Shown piece by piece: positions 37,426-46,231 of a stretch of 64,000 bases of DNA (position 1 is the first letter of the stretch; every line of letters starts with the position of its first letter). Made by a program: the position numbers and the translations under genes. A model generated the notes under the pieces. That model had not been told where the DNA came from. It did not search any database and saw nothing but the letters and a program-made list of their open reading frames with translations. The DNA comes from Shimia isoporae (GTDB taxonomy: Bacteria > Pseudomonadota > Alphaproteobacteria > Rhodobacterales > Rhodobacteraceae): the NCBI RefSeq assembly GCF_004346865.1, contig NZ_SMGR01000006.1, positions 56,729 to 120,728 of the forward strand, written 5' to 3'.

Positions 37426-39051
37426 ATGCAAGGCTCCATGATGATGCGTCCGCTCAAGATAGCGGACATCCTTAGCTATGCGGCGGAAATTCACCCGTCC
37501 GGCGAAGTCGTTTCGGTCCGCACCGAAGGCGATATTCACCGCCAGACCTATGCCGATACTGCTCTGCGGGTCGCAAAGCTCGCGCACGCGCTCAAGGCGC
37601 AAGGCATGCAGACCGGCGATCGGATCGCGACGCTTGCGTGGAACGGCTACCGCCATCTAGAGCTTTATTACGCCATTTCCGGTGCAGGCGGCGTTTGCCA
37701 TACAATCAACCCACGCCTCTCGGCGGAGCAGATGACCTACATCGTCAACCATGCCGACGATACAATGCTGTTTGTGGACACAACATTCGTTCCGCTTGTA
37801 GACGCATTGCGGGCCCAGTGGCCGTCGGGCCTCAAAGTGGTGGTAATGACCGATCGCGCGCATATGCCCGACGGTGACTACCTCTGCTACGAAGAACTGC
37901 TTGAGGGCCAGCCAGAGAGTTTTGATTGGCCGGATTTCCCCGAAGATACGGCCGCTGGTCTGTGCTACACGTCGGGAACCACGGGCAACCCCAAGGGGAC
38001 GCTATACACCCATCGCTCTACTGTGTTGCACGCCATGATGGTGGGTCTTTCATTGCCAAAGGCTTTGCAGCCCGGCCGCCGCATTCTGCCTGTCGTGCCG
38101 CTCTTTCACGTGAACGCATGGGGTCTTCCCTATGCCGCACCGCTAACCGGCGCCTCGCTGATTTTCCCGGGCGGAGCATTGGACGGCGAAAGCCTTTTCC
38201 GCCTCATGGACAACGAGAAAGTTTATTCGGCATGGGGCGTGCCGACGGTTTGGCTTGGTTTGCAGGGTGAAATCCAGAAGCAGGGCCGCATGCCAGACGG
38301 ACTTGGAGATATGGTTGTGGGCGGTTCGGCGGCACCGGCATCGATGATCAAGTTCTTTGAAGAAGACGACGTCAATGTCTGTCACGCTTGGGGCATGACC
38401 GAGATGAGCCCGATCGGTACTCAGGGCAATTTGCCAGTGCATCTGGAGCATCACGTCCTGAGTGAACGCGTTGCAATCAAATCCAAGCAGGGCCGTCGCG
38501 TCTTTGGCGTCGACCTGAAAATTGTTGATGAGGACGGCAACCGCCTGCCTCACAATGGCGAGGCGGCAGGCGAACTCTATGTGCGCGGCAACGCTATCAC
38601 TTCGGGCTACTTCAAAAATGAGGAAGCCAACAAAACTGCGTTTGACGCAGAGGGCTGGTTTGGTACCGGCGACGTTGCGACCATCGATAGCCACGGATAC
38701 CTCACGATCACGGACCGCGCCAAGGACCTGATCAAGTCCGGCGGCGAATGGATTTCTTCGCTTGATCTCGAAAATACGGTCATGGGCCATCCGAAAGTGG
38801 CCAATTGCGCAGTAATCGCAGTGCCGCACCCGAAATGGGACGAGCGTCCATTGATGATTGTGGTGCCGTCGGCAGACGGAAAGCCCGAAATCAGCGAACT
38901 GATGGACATGCTGAAAGAACATTTTGCGACGTGGCAATTGCCGGATGACGTGGTGTTTGTCGATGAGTTGCCGCTGACGGCGACGGGCAAAGTGTCCAAG
39001 CTGACACTTCGCAAACAATTTGGCGATCACAAGCTGCCGGATGCCAGCTAG
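37426..39051 (+). CDS. Fatty acyl-CoA ligase (AMP-forming, DmdB-like)
   Basis: 541-residue adenylate-forming enzyme that activates a carboxylic acid with ATP and CoA. The ATG at 37426 follows GGGAGGG. Motifs are LCYTSGTTGNPKGTLYTHRS (P-loop), GMTEMSPIGTQG, GWFGTGDVATID, and the catalytic Lys region LPLTATGKVSKLTLRKQF near the end. The N-terminus (MMMRPLKIADILSYAAEIHP) resembles the medium/long-chain ligase group that includes methylmercaptopropionate-CoA ligase (DmdB) of roseobacters; that assignment is tentative. It is the first gene of a rightward run of lipid and CoA genes, 5 nt before a hydrolase gene. Confidence 0.9.
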   Translation: MQGSMMMRPLKIADILSYAAEIHPSGEVVSVRTEGDIHRQTYADTALRVAKLAHALKAQGMQTGDRIATLAWNGYRHLELYYAISGAGGVCHTINPRLSAEQMTYIVNHADDTMLFVDTTFVPLVDALRAQWPSGLKVVVMTDRAHMPDGDYLCYEELLEGQPESFDWPDFPEDTAAGLCYTSGTTGNPKGTLYTHRSTVLHAMMVGLSLPKALQPGRRILPVVPLFHVNAWGLPYAAPLTGASLIFPGGALDGESLFRLMDNEKVYSAWGVPTVWLGLQGEIQKQGRMPDGLGDMVVGGSAAPASMIKFFEEDDVNVCHAWGMTEMSPIGTQGNLPVHLEHHVLSERVAIKSKQGRRVFGVDLKIVDEDGNRLPHNGEAAGELYVRGNAITSGYFKNEEANKTAFDAEGWFGTGDVATIDSHGYLTITDRAKDLIKSGGEWISSLDLENTVMGHPKVANCAVIAVPHPKWDERPLMIVVPSADGKPEISELMDMLKEHFATWQLPDDVVFVDELPLTATGKVSKLTLRKQFGDHKLPDAS

Positions 39052-39056
39052 GGCGC

Positions 39057-39959
39057 ATGCGGCAAGAAACACTTATCCTCTCCGGCCACCGCTTCAACGT
39101 GTTGGTGGCCGGTGAGGCAGGCCAGCCGTTGATGTTGTTCCTGCACGGTTTTCCCGAATATTCAGCTGCATATGAAGACTTGATGCCTCACTTGGCAGAG
39201 GAGTTTCTGTGCGTCGCACCGGACCAGCGTGGGTTTGGTGCAAGTTGGAAACCTCAGAACGTAAAAGACTATGTGCTGCCGGCACTTTTGTCTGACGCAG
39301 CGGAGGTTATCGCGCACTACAGTTCGGATAGAACCGCAGTGGTTGTCGGGCACGATTGGGGATCTGCGGTGGCCTACGGGCTCGCCTTCCGATTTCCGGA
39401 ACTGGTCTCACACCTTGTCATCGCGAATGGCGTTCATCCCGGTCCATTCCAGCGGGCAATGGCCGCAGGCGGGCGTCAAACCGAGGCCAGTCAGTATATT
39501 TCGGACTTGCGCGCAGAAGGTAAAGAACATGAACTGGTCAGGGACGAGCACGCGGCAATCTTCGATATTTTCAACAAACACATGGATATGGGCTGGATGA
39601 CTCCCGCGCGTCGCGACGCATATCGAAAGGCGTGGGGAGATGTCGACGGTGTGCGGGCGATGCTGAACTGGTATCGCGCCTCACCACTCAAGCTTGCCAA
39701 ACCTGGCGAGCCTATCCCGCCTGAAGACCTACCGGACCTGCCAAAAGAGGCGCTGCGTGTATCGATGCCGCATCTGCTGATCTGGGGGATGAACGACAGC
39801 GCTCTTTTGCCGGAAAGCTATGAGGGGCTCGAGGCTTATTGCGATGATCTCACCATCGAGGAAATCGAAAACGCCGATCACTGGATCTTGCATCAGCGAG
39901 CCGCAGATGTCGCCGCCCGTATTCGCCGCTTTCTGGAAGCCCGTCCCGTCGTGCAATGA
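39057..39959 (+). CDS. Alpha/beta hydrolase (epoxide hydrolase-like)
   Basis: 300 residues. The oxyanion motif is LFLHGFPEYSAAYEDLMPHL, followed by DQRGFGAS, and the nucleophile elbow VVVGHDWGSAVAYGLAFRFP with Asp as nucleophile, which points to the epoxide hydrolase/haloalkane dehalogenase branch. The catalytic His is in the NADHWILHQRA segment near the C-terminus. Start at 39057, 5 nt after the ligase stop; no strong ribosome site, so translation is probably coupled. Substrate is unknown. Confidence 0.88.
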   Translation: MRQETLILSGHRFNVLVAGEAGQPLMLFLHGFPEYSAAYEDLMPHLAEEFLCVAPDQRGFGASWKPQNVKDYVLPALLSDAAEVIAHYSSDRTAVVVGHDWGSAVAYGLAFRFPELVSHLVIANGVHPGPFQRAMAAGGRQTEASQYISDLRAEGKEHELVRDEHAAIFDIFNKHMDMGWMTPARRDAYRKAWGDVDGVRAMLNWYRASPLKLAKPGEPIPPEDLPDLPKEALRVSMPHLLIWGMNDSALLPESYEGLEAYCDDLTIEEIENADHWILHQRAADVAARIRRFLEARPVVQ

Positions 39960-40000
39960 GTGCCAGGCCTCGGGTCTTGGACGTCGGGATGTGACGACAC

Positions 40001-40020
40001 CACGTCATGTGACGTCATGT
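40001..40020. repeat. Tandem ACGTCATGT repeat upstream of the nitronate monooxygenase gene
   Basis: CACGTCATGT and GACGTCATGT lie back to back; the junction contains the palindrome TGACGTCA-like GTGACGTCAT. They are 72-91 nt upstream of the start codon. A regulator-binding site is possible. Confidence 0.4.
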
Positions 40021-40091
40021 TACTTTGCCATTCGCTTGCTTGAGTGACCGACAAACGGCCTTATCCTGCCTAACAACAACAGGAGTTATTC

Positions 40092-41081
40092 ATGTCTGGT
40101 GACAGCCATCTGCCCAAGGCCCTGCAAGGACTGCGCATCCCCGCGGTCGCATCGCCTTTGTTCATCATTTCGGTGCCCGCTCTGGTTATCGCCCAGTGTA
40201 AGGCTGGCATCATTGGCAGCTTCCCTGCGCTGAACGCACGCGAAGGCGAAGGAGAGCACCCACTTCTCGACACGTGGCTTACGCAAATCCGCGAAGAACT
40301 GGACCGCCACAATCAGGAGAACCCTGACACACCTGCGGCACCTTTCGCAGTGAACCAGATCGTGCACCGGTCCAACACGCGTCTCGAGCGTGACATTGAG
40401 CTATGTCATAAGCACGAAGTTCCGATCTGGATCACCTCGCTTGGCGCGCGCAAGGAAGTCAACGATGCGGCGCATGATTGCGGGGGGATCGCCCTGCACG
40501 ACATCATCAATAATTTCTTCGCGAAGAAGGCGATCGAAAAGGGCGCAGACGGCCTCATCGCCGTAGCCGCTGGCGCTGGCGGTCACGCGGGCCCGCAAAG
40601 CCCTCTGGCGCTGATCTCGGAAATTCGCGAATGGTTTGATGGCCCGCTGCTTTTGTCGGGTTCCATTGGCACCGGCGACTCGATTCTCGCCGCGCAGGCC
40701 ATGGGCGCTGATCTCGCTTATATCGGGTCTCCGTTCATCGCGACCGAGGAGGCAAACGCGGTACAGGGCTACAAAGATATGATCGTGGGCAGTGGGGCAG
40801 ACGACATCGTTTACTCATCGCTGTTTACCGGTGTTTGGGGCAACTATCTGAAGGGGTCAGTGAAAAATGCAGGCATGGACCCCGACAACCTGCCAGCGGG
40901 CGATGTTTCAACGATGAATTTCGGGAACGACCGCGAAAAACCCAAGGCTTGGAAAACGATCTGGGGGTCCGGCCAAGGGATTGGCGCCGTGAAAGAGGTC
41001 GGTCCGACCTCCGCGCTCGTTGACCGGCTGGAACGCGAATACATTGCGGCTTGGGAACGCCTTCAGGACCGCATGAAATGA
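40092..41081 (+). CDS. Nitronate monooxygenase (2-nitropropane dioxygenase family)
   Basis: 329-residue FMN-dependent TIM-barrel enzyme. ATG at 40092 follows CAGGAG. Family segments are LRIPAVASPLFIISVPALVI at the N-terminus, NQIVHRSNTRLERDIELC, GADGLIAVAAGAGGHAGPQS (FMN phosphate site), LLSGSIGTGDSILAAQAMGA and YIGSPFIATEEANA. Known members oxidise alkyl nitronates; others are enoyl reductase-like and act on different substrates. It overlaps the next gene by 4 nt (ATGA). Confidence 0.92.
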   Translation: MSGDSHLPKALQGLRIPAVASPLFIISVPALVIAQCKAGIIGSFPALNAREGEGEHPLLDTWLTQIREELDRHNQENPDTPAAPFAVNQIVHRSNTRLERDIELCHKHEVPIWITSLGARKEVNDAAHDCGGIALHDIINNFFAKKAIEKGADGLIAVAAGAGGHAGPQSPLALISEIREWFDGPLLLSGSIGTGDSILAAQAMGADLAYIGSPFIATEEANAVQGYKDMIVGSGADDIVYSSLFTGVWGNYLKGSVKNAGMDPDNLPAGDVSTMNFGNDREKPKAWKTIWGSGQGIGAVKEVGPTSALVDRLEREYIAAWERLQDRMK

Positions 41082-41749
41082 GCCAGATGTTCCATCTTGT
41101 GCGTCATGCGCAAGCCAGCTTCGGCGCGGCCGACTATGACAATCTGTCAGACCTCGGTCATCGTCAGTCCGCCGCACTGGGGGCAGCTCTAAAGCGGCAG
41201 GGCGTGTCTCCGGATGCTGTGTTTATTGGCGCGCAGAAACGTCATCGGCAAACCTGGGAGGGCATCGAAAGCGCTCTCCAAACGGGGCTTGATCCTGTCG
41301 TTGTGCCGGGGTGGAACGAGTTCGATTTCGGCGGGCTGCTGGAAGCCCGCTACGCCAGCAGAGACGACAAACCGGCCGGACTTCATGATGACCGCAAAAC
41401 CCATTTCCGCATCCTGCGTGACACGGTTCTGGAATGGCAGAACGACGAAATCGACAACCCGCCAGAGACATTCGCCGCCTTTACTCAGCGCGTACGCGAG
41501 GCCCGGGAAATCGTCGCAGCTTCGGGGGCAGCAACCCCTATCGCGGTCAGTTCGGGAGGTGCCATCGGCCGCACGGTTGCGGATGTAATGGGTGCGCCTG
41601 CTGAACAGATGATCCTGCTTCAACTCCAGGTCAAGAACTGCGCCGTGGCGCGGTTTGTGCTAGCGAAGGGTCAGACTTGGCTCAACGGATTCAATGAAAC
41701 GCCGCATATTGATGCGTCAAACGAAGAAGACATGCTGACATACAGCTGA
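41078..41749 (+). CDS. Histidine phosphatase family protein
   Basis: 223 residues, phosphoglycerate-mutase-like fold. The catalytic motif HLVRHAQASFG is at the N-terminus (RHA in place of RHG), with the second motif area WNEFDFGGLLEARY and the distal region IAVSSGGAIGRTVA, where the usual SHGG is SSGG. Start is the ATG overlapping the preceding stop codon. Substrate is unknown; the setting among CoA genes suggests a metabolite or CoA-linked phosphatase. Confidence 0.88.
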   Translation: MSQMFHLVRHAQASFGAADYDNLSDLGHRQSAALGAALKRQGVSPDAVFIGAQKRHRQTWEGIESALQTGLDPVVVPGWNEFDFGGLLEARYASRDDKPAGLHDDRKTHFRILRDTVLEWQNDEIDNPPETFAAFTQRVREAREIVAASGAATPIAVSSGGAIGRTVADVMGAPAEQMILLQLQVKNCAVARFVLAKGQTWLNGFNETPHIDASNEEDMLTYS

Positions 41750-41814
41750 GAAATTTGGCGCGCCCCCATCGGGCTGTGCCGCCTGCACGTATAGGGTGGG
41801 CAAGGGAGGACTAA

Positions 41815-42840
41815 ATGGACGCAACCACGCTTGATACAGCGGCAGTAGACCGCTGGTTGTCGGAAAACCTTGAAGGGTATGAAGGCCCTTCGCAGGCAAC
41901 AAAATTTAACGTCGGGCAATCCAATCCGACCTTCCGGCTGGATGCTCCTTCCGGACAATATGTTCTGCGCCGGAAACCTCCAGGCGTTTTGCTCAAGTCC
42001 GCGCACGCTGTTGACCGCGAATTCCGCGTTCAGAAGGCACTGGCAGAGACAGATGTGCCCGTAGCGCGCATGCATCTCCTTTGCGAAGACTCCGATGTGA
42101 TTGGTTCCGATTTCTATGTCATGGACTTCGTGGACGGGCGCAACTTTGACGATCCGCGGCTCAAGGATCTTACAAACGAACAGCGCGCAAGGGTCATTGA
42201 CGAAATGGGACGTGTTCTGGCCGCGATCCATTCAGTTGATATCGAAGAGGTTGGGCTGTCCAACTACGGGCCTCAAGGGAATTATTTCGAACGTCAGGTC
42301 GGCCGATGGACCAAGCAATACCGCGCGTCCGAAACCGAGAGCGTGCCCCAGATGGACGAACTTGCCGAGTGGCTCAACGCCAACATCCCCGAAGATGATG
42401 GCAAGCGTACTTTGGTGCATGGCGACTACAGGATCGACAACATGCTGTTCTCCAAGGATGGCGAAAACGTTGTCGCGGTGCTCGATTGGGAATTGTCGAC
42501 CATTGGCCACCCGTATGCAGATCTGGCCGCCGTGATCATGCAGTGGCAAATGCCACCGGGCAACGAGGGCCGTGGTCTCGCAGGTGTTGACCGCGCCGCA
42601 CTTGGCCTGCCGTCGGATGAAGAGTTCATCGCAGCTTATTGCCAACGCATGGGGCTGCCGGGGATCGAGAAATTTGGCTTCTACCTCGCTTTCTGCTTCT
42701 TCCGCATGGCGGGGATTATTCAGGGCGTCAAAAAGCGCGCTTTGGATGGGAATGCGTCCGACCCCGAACGGGCGAAGCGTCTGGGGGGATTTGTGCCGAT
42801 GTTTGCAATGGCGGGACTGGAGGCCGCGAAACGTGGATAA
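41815..42840 (+). CDS. APH-like phosphotransferase family protein
   Basis: 341 residues with the aminoglycoside phosphotransferase/choline kinase fold. Motifs: NPTFRLDAPSGQYVLRRKPP (nucleotide Lys), the Brenner-type HGDYRIDNMLF with the catalytic Asp, and VLDWELSTIGHPYADLA (metal Asp). This sequence type matches the kinase-like domain of ACAD10/ACAD11, which phosphorylates 4-hydroxyacyl-CoAs in mammals. With an SDR and thioesterase downstream, a role in hydroxyacyl-CoA breakdown is a reasonable inference. GGGAGG precedes the start. Confidence 0.9.
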   Translation: MDATTLDTAAVDRWLSENLEGYEGPSQATKFNVGQSNPTFRLDAPSGQYVLRRKPPGVLLKSAHAVDREFRVQKALAETDVPVARMHLLCEDSDVIGSDFYVMDFVDGRNFDDPRLKDLTNEQRARVIDEMGRVLAAIHSVDIEEVGLSNYGPQGNYFERQVGRWTKQYRASETESVPQMDELAEWLNANIPEDDGKRTLVHGDYRIDNMLFSKDGENVVAVLDWELSTIGHPYADLAAVIMQWQMPPGNEGRGLAGVDRAALGLPSDEEFIAAYCQRMGLPGIEKFGFYLAFCFFRMAGIIQGVKKRALDGNASDPERAKRLGGFVPMFAMAGLEAAKRG

Positions 42841-42841
42841 A

Positions 42842-43618
42842 ATGTATCAAGACAAGGTGGTGATGATCACCGGCGCTGCAAGTGGTTTCGGCGCAATGGC
42901 GGCGCAGCGTTTTGCTGACGAAGGCGCGAAGCTCGGTCTTTCGGACGTGAATGGCGACAAGCTGAATGAGGTTGCGGACGGGCTTCGGGCTCAGGGTTTC
43001 GAAGTCGTTGCAGATGTGGTCAACGTGGCAGACGAAGCTCAGGTCAAGACTCATGTGGACAACATCGCCAAGGCTTTCGGGACCATTCACGTTGGCATCA
43101 ACAACGCCGGTATCGGTCATGACGTGCGCCCTATGCACTATCTGACGACAGAAGACTTCGACCTGATGATGGATGTTAATGCCAAGGGTGTGTTCCTTTG
43201 CATGAAGTACCAGATCCCGTTGATGCAGGAACACGGGCAGGGCGCAATTCTCAACACTGCATCGGCCGCCGGTCTCATGGGGGCAGGGCACCTGTCGCTT
43301 TATGCGGCCGCCAAGCACGCCGTCGTCGGCATGACCAAGGCTGTCGCAGATGAGAACGCCAAACGTGGGATCCGGGTGAATGCCCTATGTCCGTCGTTTT
43401 CTGCGACACCCATGGTTGAGGAAATGGCGGAGATCGTAGGCGGCCGCTCCGGTTTGTCCCGCGAAGACGCCTTTACCCACATTGCAAGCCGTGTACCCAT
43501 GGGGCGGGTCTCAAAGCCGGAGGAAGTGGTGCAGGCGATGCTCTGGATCAACGCACCGGAAAACAGTTTCATGACCGGCCAGGCCATCGCCATTGACGGT
43601 GGCCTCAGTGCCGTTTGA
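42842..43618 (+). CDS. SDR family oxidoreductase
   Basis: 258 residues. Cofactor motif TGAASGFGAMAAQRF, NNAG at the usual place (VGINNAGIGHD), the catalytic Tyr-x3-Lys LYAAAKHAVVG, and the C-terminal ENSFMTGQAIAIDGGLSAV. NAD is likely because LSDVNGD places an acidic residue after beta-strand 2. Start ATG at 42842, 2 nt after the previous stop; a GTG at 42833 is possible. Probably a hydroxyacyl or alcohol dehydrogenase in the same pathway as its neighbours. Confidence 0.93.
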   Translation: MYQDKVVMITGAASGFGAMAAQRFADEGAKLGLSDVNGDKLNEVADGLRAQGFEVVADVVNVADEAQVKTHVDNIAKAFGTIHVGINNAGIGHDVRPMHYLTTEDFDLMMDVNAKGVFLCMKYQIPLMQEHGQGAILNTASAAGLMGAGHLSLYAAAKHAVVGMTKAVADENAKRGIRVNALCPSFSATPMVEEMAEIVGGRSGLSREDAFTHIASRVPMGRVSKPEEVVQAMLWINAPENSFMTGQAIAIDGGLSAV

Positions 43619-43631
43619 TGTAAAGCCGCAA

Positions 43632-43654
43632 GAGCGCCTCTGATCGGGGCGCTC
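43632..43654 (+). terminator. Stem-loop after the SDR gene
   Basis: GAGCGCC and GGCGCTC are separated by 9 nt, 14 nt after the SDR stop. There is no T-tract, so it may only slow or stabilise the message. Confidence 0.35.
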
Positions 43655-43704
43655 GTCGCCGGCGCAATGCGCTAGGCGGCGCTGGGCAAAACAGCCGGAA
43701 AGTG

Positions 43705-44130
43705 ATGCAAATGACCCACGCCCCGTTGGACCCGAGCCTGAACGAAGCTCCGTATGAGCTACAAAAGCACCTTGGCTTTCAGCTCACCCACTGGGATACG
43801 GATTTTGCGCGTCTCGAATTGCCCATAGCGCCGCATTTGATGAACCGCGCGGGCATTCCGCACGGTGGGATCTATGCCACGTTGCTTGATACCGTGATGG
43901 GATTTGCAGGCTGCTACACTGGAACGCCGGATCACAAAAAGCTGGCACTTACGCTTAGCCTGACCACAAATTTCCTTAGCCGCCCAAAGGGCAAAGGTAT
44001 GATTGCAGAAGGCCATCGGACCGGAGGCGGGCAGCGCACGTTCTTCGCGGAAGGCACGATCTCCGACGAAACCGGTGAGATTATCGCGCGCGGCAGCGGA
44101 GCTTTCCGCTACCGCAATACCACCCTCTAG
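43705..44130 (+). CDS. PaaI-type hot-dog thioesterase
   Basis: 141 residues. The hot-dog core and active-site helix GIPHGGIYATLLDTVMGFAG are typical of PaaI/YdiI thioesterases that hydrolyse acyl- or aryl-CoA. Start taken as ATG 43705; GTG 43702 and ATG 43711 are alternatives. It closes the rightward acyl-CoA run, and its stop codon overlaps the end of the convergent aminotransferase gene by 4 nt. Confidence 0.87.
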   Translation: MQMTHAPLDPSLNEAPYELQKHLGFQLTHWDTDFARLELPIAPHLMNRAGIPHGGIYATLLDTVMGFAGCYTGTPDHKKLALTLSLTTNFLSRPKGKGMIAEGHRTGGGQRTFFAEGTISDETGEIIARGSGAFRYRNTTL

Positions 44131-45530
44131 GCGGCGGCCTCGTCCAGCCGGCCCCAATTTTCTGCAAGCTCGGCAACAGCGGTCAGAATATATTCGACTG
44201 TTTCTTCGTCCATCAGAACACTCAGGTTCAAGCGTACGAAACCGGGTTTCTCCGAACTGTCGCCGAGGACAATATTGTCGCGGATACGCCGGCTGTCTGC
44301 ATCAGCAATTGCCAACAGATGATGGACGTATGGCCCCGCGCAAGAGCAGCCGCCGCGGGCTTGAATGCCGTAACGCTCTGAGAGCGCCGTGGTGAAAGCA
44401 TTGTGGTCGATGCGGTTGCCTGTGTCGTCGAGTGGCACAAAAGAAAGGATCGGCAAACGCTCGGGCCTGTCAGCCGCCAGAAGTTTGACATGTTTGTTGT
44501 TGCTCCATGCCGCGAAGGCCTTGGCGGTTAGCTCCGCGTTGCGCATGTTCAAATAGTCCTGACCTATGACCTCTTTAACGATCAAGGCCAGAGCTGCGCG
44601 GATGTCGCCGATCACGTTTGGTGTTCCACCTTCTTCGCGTTGTTCCAGCCCCGCGACATAGTCATGCCGATGCGCGTTGACAAAGGCGACTGTTCCACCG
44701 CCGGGGCGGTAGGGAACATCACAGCGTACGCTGTCACGCCGCACGATAAGCACACCGCTCGCGGCAGGCCCGCCGACGAACTTGTGCGCGGAGAAAACGA
44801 TCGCATCGACTTGGGCATCCAGCTCGGGCTGCATCGACATTTTTAGGTAAGGTCCGCCGCCCGCATAATCCCAGAGTATCTGTGCGCCGCCCTCTTTTGC
44901 CACGCGGGTAACCTCGGCCACGTTTGATGTCACTCCGGTCACGTTGGCGGCCGCGCTCATTGCGACAAAAACGCGTCCACGCTGCGTGAATTTCTTTATC
45001 TCCGACCGAAGCGCGTCAATGTCTGGACCTGCCTCTTTGCCTTCGGGGATTTCCACAACCAGCGCGCCGCTTTCCCGCCATGGAAGCAGGTTGGAGTGAT
45101 GCTCGTATGGCCCTACCAGCACGGTATCGCCAACCCCAACCTTCCACAGATGCAGCAATTGGTTGATGCCCTGCGTTGCGCCGCTGCCCGAAAAGATCAC
45201 AGCGTGTTCGTCTTTGTTGGCCCCGCAAAGCTGTCCGATCTTGGTGCGTGCGCCTTCACGGAGTTCTGTCATCCGTGCGCCGCAGTAAGACGCCTTGGTG
45301 TGCGTGTTGGCATAGAAGGGCAGGACTTCCTCCATGACAAACGTTTCCACTTGGCGGAGGGCCCGACCGGAGGCGACATAGTCTGCATAAATGAGCGGTC
45401 GCGGACCGAACGGACCCTCAATCTGGGTTTGCGATCCGATGAGCCCGTCATACAGGGCGCTTCTGGCGGAAGGCAGCGCGCCTTCCAGCGTGGCAGCAAA
45501 AGACTCAAAAGCGTCATGTGAGTGCGACAT
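44127..45530 (-). CDS. Class V aminotransferase / cysteine desulfurase-like enzyme
   Basis: 467-residue PLP enzyme. The Schiff-base lysine is in VFSAHKFVGGPAASGVLIV; GSGATQGINQLLHLW is the cofactor phosphate region, and VGPYEHHSNLLPWRESG the conserved His segment. A cysteine-rich loop GGCSCAGPYVHHLL sits where cysteine desulfurases carry their catalytic Cys. The length exceeds IscS (about 400), and the sequence belongs to the less-studied group of desulfurase-like aminotransferases. It is divergent from an Lrp/AsnC gene, which may regulate it. The reaction is not assigned. Confidence 0.85.
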   Translation of the reverse strand: MSHSHDAFESFAATLEGALPSARSALYDGLIGSQTQIEGPFGPRPLIYADYVASGRALRQVETFVMEEVLPFYANTHTKASYCGARMTELREGARTKIGQLCGANKDEHAVIFSGSGATQGINQLLHLWKVGVGDTVLVGPYEHHSNLLPWRESGALVVEIPEGKEAGPDIDALRSEIKKFTQRGRVFVAMSAAANVTGVTSNVAEVTRVAKEGGAQILWDYAGGGPYLKMSMQPELDAQVDAIVFSAHKFVGGPAASGVLIVRRDSVRCDVPYRPGGGTVAFVNAHRHDYVAGLEQREEGGTPNVIGDIRAALALIVKEVIGQDYLNMRNAELTAKAFAAWSNNKHVKLLAADRPERLPILSFVPLDDTGNRIDHNAFTTALSERYGIQARGGCSCAGPYVHHLLAIADADSRRIRDNIVLGDSSEKPGFVRLNLSVLMDEETVEYILTAVAELAENWGRLDEAAA

Positions 45531-45662
45531 CGGTATTCCCAGTTCCTATTCGCCACGTTTTGTGGCTGTTCCCAAGTGGTGAAATAAAATTAGGGGGAAC
45601 GAGGTGGGGGAACTTCACCATTTGATATGGTATTTTCGCCGTTTTTGTGTCATTTGATCTTC

Positions 45663-46142
45663 ATGACAGCCAAAATTGACAACATTGATCGCCGAATTCT
45701 CGACGAGTTGCAAAAGGATGCTTCACTGAGCCAGCGTGCTCTTGGTGAGCAGGTCGGCCTTTCGCAAAATGCCTTGTGGCGCCGCCTCAAGCGGCTCGAA
45801 GAAAGCGGAGTTCTGCAGGGCAGTCACATGCACATCGATGCAAAACAGCTTGGGCTGGACTTGACGGTTTTTGTTATGGTGCGGACCCGCAATCACTCGA
45901 TGGAATGGGCGGATGCATTTCGCAAACACGTCGCATTGATACCGCAGGTTGTTGAAATGCACCGTATCGGCGGGGATTGGGATTATATGCTCAAGATCGT
46001 GACAACGGGCATGTCCGGATACGACGCGGTCTATCAACGCCTGACAACGGGGTTCGAACTGGACACTGTCACGGGCTATTTCGCAATGGAAACAATGCTT
46101 GAGGGGCGGCCCATCGACGTGTTTGACGGGATTGCACGCTAG
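45663..46142 (+). CDS. Lrp/AsnC family transcriptional regulator
   Basis: 159 residues. N-terminal helix-turn-helix (IDNIDRRILDELQKDASLSQ, then RALGEQVGLSQNALWRRLKR) and a C-terminal RAM ligand domain (VVEMHRIGGDWDYMLKIVT). ATG at 45663 gives the typical Lrp N-terminus; GTG or ATG at 45627 would add 12 hydrophobic residues. Divergent from the class V aminotransferase, so control of that gene in response to an amino acid is likely by analogy. Confidence 0.92.
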   Translation: MTAKIDNIDRRILDELQKDASLSQRALGEQVGLSQNALWRRLKRLEESGVLQGSHMHIDAKQLGLDLTVFVMVRTRNHSMEWADAFRKHVALIPQVVEMHRIGGDWDYMLKIVTTGMSGYDAVYQRLTTGFELDTVTGYFAMETMLEGRPIDVFDGIAR

Positions 46143-46191
46143 CTCTTTTGAAGCTGTCATCGAACTTTCACCAAACTGCGTGAAAAAGCGC

Positions 46192-46231
46192 TTGCAGACT
46201 CGGAAACATATCCATAATTCATGAATTATGG
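46192..46231 (+). promoter_or_regulatory. ars operon promoter with 20-bp ArsR palindrome over the start codon
   Basis: CCATAATTCATGAATTATGG (46212-46231) is a perfect palindrome that includes the arsR ATG (46228-46230). A -35-like TTGCAG (46192-46197) and a -10-like CATAAT (46213-46218) or TAATTC (46215-46220) overlap it. No ribosome site is present, so the transcript may be leaderless. An ArsR dimer here would block RNA polymerase directly. Confidence 0.7.
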
